A DNA stretch of 9,686 bases, taken from assembly GCA_964567125.1 (NCBI GenBank), contig CAZMLC010000089.1:1-9686 (forward strand), given 5' to 3'. Source of the DNA: CAZMLC01 sp964567125 (GTDB taxonomy: Bacteria > Verrucomicrobiota > Kiritimatiellia > RFP12 > UBA1067). Under the pieces are notes generated by a model, which ran no database searches, was not told the DNA's origin, and saw only the letters and a list, made by a program, of their open reading frames with translations. This document shows positions 1 through 5,567 of this stretch, piece after piece; the first letter of the stretch is position 1; each line of letters opens with the position of its first letter. A program made the translations under genes and the position numbers.

Positions 1-950
1 GCCTGCATAAGCGTCTGCCGCGCGAACTGGAGCAACTGGTGGCAAACCTCGCTGGACAAGCGGCCATCGTGCATATTCTGCGCGGCTGACGCGCATCCAT
101 TCCAATGGCCTGTGACGATCGCCCCCAGGTAGCTGACTGAATTCTGTTCATCGTGCATCATCCGCCCCGAGGTATCATACCCTGTCCGCGTCACCACGCT
201 CTGCTTGGGCAGCATCGCCAGCAGCAGCATCAGCGGATCGCGTCCGCACACGGTCGCACCGGTCCGTTCCAGCCGCTTATGAAATTCGGGCAGATCCTTT
301 TCCGCCAGCGCGGCAAAGATCTGCATATCGAGCGCTTCGATATTTTTCTGGATATCCTGGGTGAAGGGCACGTAGTCGTAGTTGGAGCCGTAGTGCGTGA
401 AATCGGTACTGACCACAACCAGCGTCTGGTCATCCAGAAGCGCGCGCAATGCGGCGCCCGCTTCGCGTGCCTCGGCAACGCCAAACTGGCCACATACCAG
501 ACAGACCACCGGCAGCGCGGGCCCCAGGTAACTTTGAATCAGCGGCAGCTGGATCTGATCGCTGTGCTCGCGGTCATGGGCACGCGCCTGATAGGTAACA
601 AAGGGCAATTTGCGCAGCTGTTCAACAAAGGCGGTGTCGACCGGCACCTCGCCAAGGGGCGTACGGAAATGGGTGGCCTCCTGTACGCTCACCTGATTCG
701 GCAGAAAGACATAATGGCTAGGTCCGAGGACAACGACGCGCTTCAGTTTCGTCGGATCAATACTCAGATAGACACCTGCGGCAATCCGCCCGGAAAAAGA
801 ATATCCCGCATGGGGGACAATCGCAGCGCAGACGTTCTCATGCCGCGTCACGGGAACTGCTTGGCAATAGGAGGCCAGTTCCTTTTTCAGCACCATGCTG
901 TCCGCCGAAAACCAACGTCCGGCCAAGGGTGAATCCACACAATTTTTCAT
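1..950 (-). CDS. MEMO1-AMMECR1 fusion protein (AmmeMemoRadiSam proteins B and A), C-terminus beyond the window
   Basis: The minus-strand frame is open from ATG at 950 to the window edge (316 codons, no stop). Residues 1 to about 280 are a complete MEMO1-like domain. It shows IVPHAGYSFSG (His47), GPSHY (His79), EHSDQIQLPL (around 128), STDFTHY (around 181) and VCGRDP (Cys235). His47, His79 and Cys235 match the human MEMO1 metal-site residues His49, His81 and Cys244 as I recall them. After a linker of about 15 residues the frame continues with LSSEVCHQLLQFARQTL, the usual opening of an AMMECR1 domain, so the two partners appear fused. The start is supported by GGGAGG (957-962) 6 nt upstream, and the gene follows the radical SAM gene by 14 nt, so the two are very likely co-transcribed. 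MEMO relatives share the fold of LigB-type dioxygenases, but no bacterial reaction can be named. The MEMO part is certain; the AMMECR1 part rests on about 19 residues. Confidence 0.9.
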   Translation of the reverse strand, partial: MKNCVDSPLAGRWFSADSMVLKKELASYCQAVPVTRHENVCAAIVPHAGYSFSGRIAAGVYLSIDPTKLKRVVVLGPSHYVFLPNQVSVQEATHFRTPLGEVPVDTAFVEQLRKLPFVTYQARAHDREHSDQIQLPLIQSYLGPALPVVCLVCGQFGVAEAREAGAALRALLDDQTLVVVSTDFTHYGSNYDYVPFTQDIQKNIEALDMQIFAALAEKDLPEFHKRLERTGATVCGRDPLMLLLAMLPKQSVVTRTGYDTSGRMMHDEQNSVSYLGAIVTGHWNGCASAAQNMHDGRLSSEVCHQLLQFARQTLMQ

Positions 951-964
951 AGTTAGCCTCCCGC

Positions 965-1969
965 TTATTTATTTTGCCGGCAGATGCCTTCACACGACCG
1001 CCAGCGACCATACAACTGCGTTCCGCAAACCGTACACCGGCCCGCGTCAAAAGCAGGATCGAACGCGACCGCATAGCCGTGTCGCCGGATCAGCACGTGC
1101 TGACAGTGCGGACAGCGCGTCTCCGCGCCTTCCTGAGTCTCAACATTCCCGAGATAGACAAAGTGAAGCCCTTCCTGCTGCGCGCAATCGCGCACCCGCT
1201 GCAGCGTTTCCAAAGGCGTCACCGGTAGATCGCGCAACTGATACTGAGGGAAGAAGCGCGAAAAATGGATCGGCACTTCTGGCCCCAGATAGCGCATCAC
1301 CCAGGCGCACAGCGCACGGATCTGCGCAAGATCGTCATTGAGCGTTGGAATCACCAGATAGGTGATCTCCACATGCACCTGTTTGTCATGCATCATACGC
1401 AAGGTGCGCAAGACCGGCGCTAAGGTGGCCTGACAGTTCGCGCGATAGCAAGCATCATCAAACGCCTTGATATCCACATTGGCAGCATCCACGAAAGGAA
1501 GCATATCGCGCAAAGGCTCCTCTTCGATATAGCCCGCCGTAACCAGGACATTCGACAGCCCCGCAGCCCGCGCTGTTTCGCAACACGCTTTCGTATATTC
1601 GTAGCAGACCAGCGGTTCCGCATAGGTATAGGCCACGTGACGGCACCCCTGTTCATGCGCAAGCGCGGGTACCTCGTGCGGCAGGAGGGTATAAGTGCTG
1701 ACAGCATCGGCGCGCGCCTGAGAGAGCGATGCGTTCTGACAGTTCTTGCAATGCAGATTGCAGCCGGCCGTGCCGATCGACAGAATCGACTCCCCGGGAT
1801 AAAAGTGATACAGCGGTTTCTTCTCCATGGGATCAACCTGTATCGCACTGGGATGACCATATCCCGGCGCAACAATGCGGCCGTCGCGATTGCAACGCGC
1901 CCGACAGTTTCCCCAGACGCCCTCATCCAGCACGCACGCTTTGGGACATATTGGACAGGTCACTTTCAT
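965..1969 (-). CDS. amrS: AmmeMemoRadiSam system radical SAM enzyme
   Basis: Predicted 334-aa radical SAM protein related to the pyruvate-formate-lyase-activase type. The SAM-binding [4Fe-4S] motif is CNLHCKNC (Cys70, Cys74, Cys77). It is preceded by the family's N-terminal cysteine-rich stretch (Cys5, Cys8, Cys12, Cys22, Cys26) and by DPMEKKPLYHFYPG (46-59), which is characteristic of this family. The C-terminus has two further CxxC pairs (286/289 and 312/315) that look like a zinc-ribbon or extra cluster site. The frame is open upstream to 2140, but ATG 1969 is chosen. It has a near-perfect Shine-Dalgarno GGAGGAGGAGGG 7 nt upstream, the family sequence starts there (MKVTCPICPKAC), and a promoter lies within the would-be extension. 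It is the first gene of the operon with the MEMO1-AMMECR1 fusion. The substrate is not known to me; the conserved trio suggests a joint reaction or a modification of one of the partners. Confidence 0.93.
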   Translation of the reverse strand: MKVTCPICPKACVLDEGVWGNCRARCNRDGRIVAPGYGHPSAIQVDPMEKKPLYHFYPGESILSIGTAGCNLHCKNCQNASLSQARADAVSTYTLLPHEVPALAHEQGCRHVAYTYAEPLVCYEYTKACCETARAAGLSNVLVTAGYIEEEPLRDMLPFVDAANVDIKAFDDACYRANCQATLAPVLRTLRMMHDKQVHVEITYLVIPTLNDDLAQIRALCAWVMRYLGPEVPIHFSRFFPQYQLRDLPVTPLETLQRVRDCAQQEGLHFVYLGNVETQEGAETRCPHCQHVLIRRHGYAVAFDPAFDAGRCTVCGTQLYGRWRSCEGICRQNK

Positions 1970-1976
1970 CGTAGTA

Positions 1977-1988
1977 CCCTCCTCCTCC
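1977..1988 (-). promoter_or_regulatory. Strong ribosome binding site that fixes the radical SAM gene start
   Basis: On the minus strand this reads GGAGGAGGAGGG, 7 nt before ATG 1969. It is the reason for rejecting the longer upstream open frame (to 2140) as part of the protein. Confidence 0.8.
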
Positions 1989-2013
1989 AACCTACACACA
2001 TTCACCTGCGACC

Positions 2014-2041
2014 AGTGTAGCGCAAAGCCAGCAACTTTCAA
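2014..2041 (-). promoter_or_regulatory. Candidate sigma70-like promoter of the AmmeMemoRadiSam operon
   Basis: On the minus strand: -35 TTGAAA (2041-2036), a 16-nt spacer and -10 TACACT (2019-2014). This puts a start site near 2007 and a leader of about 38 nt before the ATG at 1969. Position and quality are right for a housekeeping promoter; there is no experimental support. Confidence 0.5.
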
Positions 2042-2078
2042 CTGCAAAATAGCGAAACTAAGTGGTTCGTGATCAGTG

Positions 2079-2116
2079 AGTTCCAACCTTCCACCTTCCG
2101 CTTTCATTCCACCCAA
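2079..2116. repeat. Short degenerate TTCCA-type tract in the divergent intergenic region
   Basis: Four copies of TTCC followed by A/G and C (roughly TTCCACC) start at 2081, 2089, 2096 and 2107, giving a pyrimidine-rich plus strand. Spacing is 7 to 11 nt, so this is not a perfect tandem repeat. It lies between the two divergent promoter candidates. It could be a decayed intergenic repeat, a regulator site or chance composition. Confidence 0.3.
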
Positions 2117-2122
2117 TTTCAC

Positions 2123-2152
2123 TCGACACCTTTTCCGCAAAAATGCTACAGT
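2123..2152 (+). promoter_or_regulatory. Candidate promoter of the NIPSNAP gene
   Basis: -35-like TCGACA (2123-2128), an 18-nt spacer and -10-like TACAGT (2147-2152). This would start transcription near 2159, about 35 nt before ATG 2194. The -10 context GCTACAGT resembles GCTACACT on the opposite strand. This is a weaker match than the minus-strand promoter. Confidence 0.35.
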
Positions 2153-2193
2153 AAGCGTTTTAAGCGGTTTCTTAACTTATAGAAAGGGTTTTT

Positions 2194-2600
2194 ATGTCAG
2201 TACGTACATCGCTGGTAGCCTGTTTTTTACTGTGTGTCACGGTCGGCCAAAGCTGGGCTGAACCCGCGGCGCGCGAATGGATCGACGTGACGCAATATAC
2301 CTGCTCATCGGTTGAAAAACGCGACGCCTTAATTGCGCTTTTTGATACCGCGCTGATCCCGGCGCTGAATCGTCTCGGTGCACGGAAAGTCGGTATCTTT
2401 TTCACGGATACGCAGACGAATGACAACAACACGAACTACAACACGTCGGTCTTCGTGATCTCCTCGTTTGCCTGCCTCTGCAAACTCGCGACTGTCGAAC
2501 GCAGTTTGCTGGCGGATGAAACGTTCATGAAAGCGGCGGCCCCCCTCTTCAGTGCGCCCATGGCCGACCCGCTCTTCAGTACACAGAAACGCGCGCTCCT
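2194..2600 (+). CDS. Secreted NIPSNAP-family protein, 3' end lost in assembly gap
   Basis: 135 codons are visible before the gap. Residues 1-22 form a Sec signal peptide (hydrophobic stretch VACFLLCVTVG, likely cleavage after SWA at 22). The mature part fits the NIPSNAP dimeric alpha/beta-barrel family as found in secreted PVC-group proteins: a tyrosine-containing first strand (WIDVTQYTC), a helix ending IPALNRLGARKVGIFF, a VFVISSF strand, then LLADETFMKAAAPLFSAPMADP. Such proteins usually continue about 100-130 residues further with a second, similar domain, so roughly half is missing. The start has GAAAGGG 5 nt upstream. NIPSNAP proteins are linked to vesicle and mitochondrial roles in eukaryotes; the bacterial exported forms have no established function. 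The gap prevents saying whether the gene is in one operon with the DUF362 gene downstream. Confidence 0.75.
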
Positions 2601-2700
2601 NNNNNNNNNNNNNNNNNNNNNNNNNNNNNNNNNNNNNNNNNNNNNNNNNNNNNNNNNNNNNNNNNNNNNNNNNNNNNNNNNNNNNNNNNNNNNNNNNNNN
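2601..2700. other. Assembly gap 1 (100 Ns)
   Basis: Exactly 100 unknown bases, a conventional filler length, so the real distance is probably unknown. It removes the 3' half of the NIPSNAP gene and the 5' end of the DUF362 gene. Those two missing parts alone would need about 400-500 nt, so the true gap is likely larger than drawn, unless one gene is truly truncated. Confidence 0.95.
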
Positions 2701-3710
2701 CGCTTGACGTGCAGAACAAACGCGTCTTTCTCAAGCCCAACCTGCTGACCGATCGTACGCCCGAGGAGGCGGTCACGACCCATCCTGAAATCGTACGTGC
2801 CGTCATCCGGTTCTTCAAAGCCGCGGGCGCGCACATCACCGTGGGCGACAGTCCGGCCAACACGGCGAATCTGGAGCAGGTCTGGCGCAAGAGCGGAATC
2901 GGCGCGGTCTGCGCTGAGGAGAACGTGCCGCTGATCGCCTTGGAGCAAGCGGGCATCACGACCGTCACGCACGAGGGCTTTTCATTTCCCGTCTCAACGC
3001 CGATCGTGGAGGCGGACCTGCTCGTCAATCTGCCGAAAGTCAAGAGCCACTCGCTCACCGCACTCACCGCGGCCGTGAAAAATGTCTACGGCGTGCTGCC
3101 CGGATATTCGAAGACCCAGTATCATAAGCGCTACCCGGATACGCCGACCTTCGGCCGTTTTGTGGCATCGATTTGGAAAGCGCTGCCGCCCTCGATCTCC
3201 ATTGCCGACGGCATCCTCGGCATGGAGGGTGAAGGCCCCTCCAGCGGCACACCGATCGCGCTCAATTTCCTTGCTGCGGCGCGCGATCCCTTTGCGCTCG
3301 ACTTCGCGCTCTGCGATGTGCTCGGCATCGCACCGCGCCGCGTACCCTACCTATGCCATCAGGAGCGGCCTTACACCTGCATCGGCGCGCGTCCGACAGT
3401 TCCGCACTTTACCATTCCGGCAGGACAGCACCTGCTCGATCATCTGCCGCGCTGGTTCACGCGCGCCGCGGGGAGTCTGGTCTGGGTGCGTCCGGCCTTT
3501 GATACCGCGCGCTGCATCCGCTGCGGCAAATGCGTCAAGGCCTGTCCGGTCGAGGCGCTGTCGTTTGCCTCTCCGACGCATGCGCCGACGTTGCGCAACC
3601 CAGTCTGCATCAGCTGCAGCTGCTGTCATGAAGTCTGCCCGGTCAAGGCGGTCCGTATGACGCGCTCACCCCTTTTAAAGATGTTGAATGTTTTCAGAGG
3701 ATTGGATTAA
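2701..3710 (+). CDS. DUF362 protein with C-terminal 2x[4Fe-4S] ferredoxin module, 5' end lost in assembly gap
   Basis: The frame enters from the gap reading LDVQNKRVFLKPNLL, the early core of the DUF362 family. Further family landmarks are THPEIVRAVIRFF, VGDSPAN, LLVNLPKVKSHSLTALT with AAVKNVYG, and DGILGMEGEGPSSG. The C-terminus carries two cluster motifs, CIRCGKCVKACP (from 3513) and CISCSCCHEVCP (from 3606). These are the CxxCxxCxxxCP pattern for two [4Fe-4S] clusters; the second has one additional cysteine. GTG 2709 could be read as a start, but conserved sequence already precedes it and family members have about 30-40 more N-terminal residues, so the true start is in the gap. Likely a cytoplasmic electron-transfer or redox protein; the reaction is unknown. 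The stop is followed at once by the kinase-like gene. Confidence 0.88.
3696..3701 (+). promoter_or_regulatory. Ribosome binding site favouring GTG 3712 as start of the kinase-like gene
   Basis: AGAGGA ends 10 nt before GTG 3712. The alternative ATG at 3688 has only a poor AAAG upstream and would overlap the DUF362 gene by 23 nt. The site lies within the DUF362 3' end, so translation of the two genes is probably coupled. Confidence 0.5.
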
Positions 3711-3711
3711 C

Positions 3712-5544
3712 GTGGAAGACTATTTCAAAAATAACCCAGCATTTGATCTGGTTGAACGCTTGGATTCGACCTTACATACCGAGGTTTGGAAAGCCATCCA
3801 GACCAACTTAAAACGTACTGTGGTTCTGCACATTCTCAAACCGGAATCTGCGCGTAACCCGCACGAATGCGAACACTTTCTCTCCATTGCCCGCAGTTTC
3901 GCGAAAATCAAAAGCGAAGGCGTTGCATCGGTCTTCGATATTATCAGCGATGGTGATTACCATTATGTCGTGATGGAATACGTCGAGGGTCCGACGCTGG
4001 ACGATCTCGCGCACCATGCGAAGAAACTCACCCTTGAGCAGATTCTGAAAATCGCGCTCTCGGTCGCCTCCAGTTTTGAACAGCTCTGGCAGGGACCGCA
4101 CATCATCCATCGCAATCTGAAATCGAGCGTCATCCGGCTGGACTCGCGCGGCATTGCCAAACTGGTCGATTTCTCGCTTGCCATCATGCAGTCATCGCCG
4201 ACGCTGGATGACGGCAACATCGTCGGGACCCCGGGATTTATCGCGCCGGAGCAGGTCCAGGGTGTCGACCATTTAACCACGCAATCAGACATGTACGCCC
4301 TCGGTGCGGTCCTCTACCATCTGAGCACAGGCGTCCAGCCCTTTTACAATGCAGATCCGCTCGTTACGCTGAATGCACAGCTCCGCGAACAGCTGGTTCC
4401 CCCGCACGTGTTGAACCCGAAGTTACCGGTGGTCTTCTCATGGTTCATCCACCGGTTGATGATGAAAAATCCAGCGAACCGCTATGCCCAGTGGAGCGTG
4501 GTGATCCAGGATCTTCACCTCATGCTGACCAACCAGCAACCCAGCTGCGTGGCGCCTACGGAAACCTTCATCAGCACGATTGATATCGCACCGTTAATCA
4601 AACCCGCCACCGCCAAGAAGCCTGCGACGAAACTCAAAAAGAATACGCAGCATATCAGCCTCGCGGAAAAAGAGCATCAGGCCGAAATCCGCAGGGAAAA
4701 CGCGGTCAAGAGCGTGGTCGCCTGGCTCATCCTCTTCGCCTGGCTTGGCGCGATTTTCTGGTTCCGCGCCGTTGTGCAGAAAGACCCACAGCCCGTTCCC
4801 TCCGCAGAAACAGCGGTACCCACGGTGTCCAGTGAGCTAACCGTCGTGGAAACGCCCATGTCACTCGAAAAAGAGTCTGCGCCGCCCGTGGTCAGCGAAC
4901 CGCCGGTCGTGAAAGCCGAATCGCCTGTGGCAGCCCCGACGTCTGCGCCTGTAACCGTGGCAGTCCCGACGCCTGCCACAGAAACCCCGCAGGTTGAACC
5001 GCCCAAAGCAACACCCCCGGCTATCGCGAAAGCGCCGTCGCCTCAGCCCGTCCTCGCCGAAGAACCGAGCGAAACGTTGGAAATCCAGCTGGTGGAGGCC
5101 ATCAGCACGGGCGATGCCGAGACCTGTATCAAGCTGCTGAACGAGACCCCGGAGCAGTTCCGCACGAAGGCCAGCATGCTTGCGCTGCTGCAGAAAGCGC
5201 CCTCCGTGGTCGCGCTGGTCGAAGCGAGCGCGCGGACTCTGGTTGGCCGGCCTGTACCGCTGCTGCGCAACGGCCGTGAACGCATCGTCACGCCGCGGCA
5301 AGTGGGTAACGGCGTGATCCAGGTTGAAGCCAACGGACGCACAGTGGATCTGCCGATCGCGATCCTCACCGCGGATGAAAAATTGAACTGGATCGATCCG
5401 CCCTCCACGCCTGCAGAATCGTTGACCTACTGCCTCTTATTGATGCATACGGCCAAACGGGCGGAGGTCGAGAAGCAAGCGGAGAACTGCCCCCTTTTCA
5501 AGCGTTACCTGCAAAAGGCCGCTGCACTGACCACGACACTTTAA
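3712..5544 (+). CDS. Single-pass membrane Ser/Thr-kinase-like protein, predicted pseudokinase
   Basis: 610 aa from GTG 3712 (618 aa if ATG 3688 is used). Residues about 12-273 have a Hanks-type kinase fold: VVMEYVEG hinge, HRNLK catalytic-loop position (133-137), VDFS (152-155), GTPGFIAPE (172-180) and SDMYALG of helix F. Key residues are missing. The Gly-rich loop reads LDSTLHTEVWKA, the VAIK lysine is His40, the helix-C glutamate is Ile59, the HRD aspartate is Asn135, the metal-binding asparagine is Val140, and DFG is DFS. A basic juxtamembrane stretch precedes one membrane helix (about 334-355, SVVAWLILFAWLGAIFWF). Then come a Pro/Ala/Val-rich linker (to about 450) and an unrecognised C-terminal domain (about 455-610), probably periplasmic. 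The architecture resembles PknB-like receptors. It starts 1 nt after the DUF362 stop and ends 23 nt before the GH92 gene. Probably a phosphate-independent scaffold or sensor; weak residual kinase activity cannot be excluded. Confidence 0.88.
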   Translation: MEDYFKNNPAFDLVERLDSTLHTEVWKAIQTNLKRTVVLHILKPESARNPHECEHFLSIARSFAKIKSEGVASVFDIISDGDYHYVVMEYVEGPTLDDLAHHAKKLTLEQILKIALSVASSFEQLWQGPHIIHRNLKSSVIRLDSRGIAKLVDFSLAIMQSSPTLDDGNIVGTPGFIAPEQVQGVDHLTTQSDMYALGAVLYHLSTGVQPFYNADPLVTLNAQLREQLVPPHVLNPKLPVVFSWFIHRLMMKNPANRYAQWSVVIQDLHLMLTNQQPSCVAPTETFISTIDIAPLIKPATAKKPATKLKKNTQHISLAEKEHQAEIRRENAVKSVVAWLILFAWLGAIFWFRAVVQKDPQPVPSAETAVPTVSSELTVVETPMSLEKESAPPVVSEPPVVKAESPVAAPTSAPVTVAVPTPATETPQVEPPKATPPAIAKAPSPQPVLAEEPSETLEIQLVEAISTGDAETCIKLLNETPEQFRTKASMLALLQKAPSVVALVEASARTLVGRPVPLLRNGRERIVTPRQVGNGVIQVEANGRTVDLPIAILTADEKLNWIDPPSTPAESLTYCLLLMHTAKRAEVEKQAENCPLFKRYLQKAAALTTTL

Positions 5545-5567
5545 CCCTCACGTAAGGAGAACTGTAC

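Noticed and set aside
153..932. 259-codon open frame on the plus strand
   Set aside because: Antisense to the MEMO1 domain, whose conserved motifs read on the minus strand. The plus-strand translation shows no family motifs and is a shadow.
1970..2140. N-terminal extension of the radical SAM frame to 2140
   Set aside because: The family start MKVTCPICPKAC at 1969 has a near-ideal Shine-Dalgarno, and the extension contains the likely promoter and no conserved sequence.
2194..2748. Open frame continuing the NIPSNAP gene through gap 1 to 2748
   Set aside because: The frame beyond the Ns is out of phase with the DUF362 gene that clearly occupies that DNA, so the continuation is an artefact.
3688..3711. 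ATG 3688 as the start of the kinase-like gene
   Set aside because: It is possible, but it overlaps the DUF362 gene by 23 nt with a poor ribosome site, while GTG 3712 has AGAGGA at a workable distance. The 8-residue difference does not affect the domain calls.
4780..5070. Low-complexity Pro/Ala/Val stretch as a nucleotide repeat element
   Set aside because: There is no repeated DNA unit. It is a coding linker with varied codons, common in membrane kinase-like proteins.
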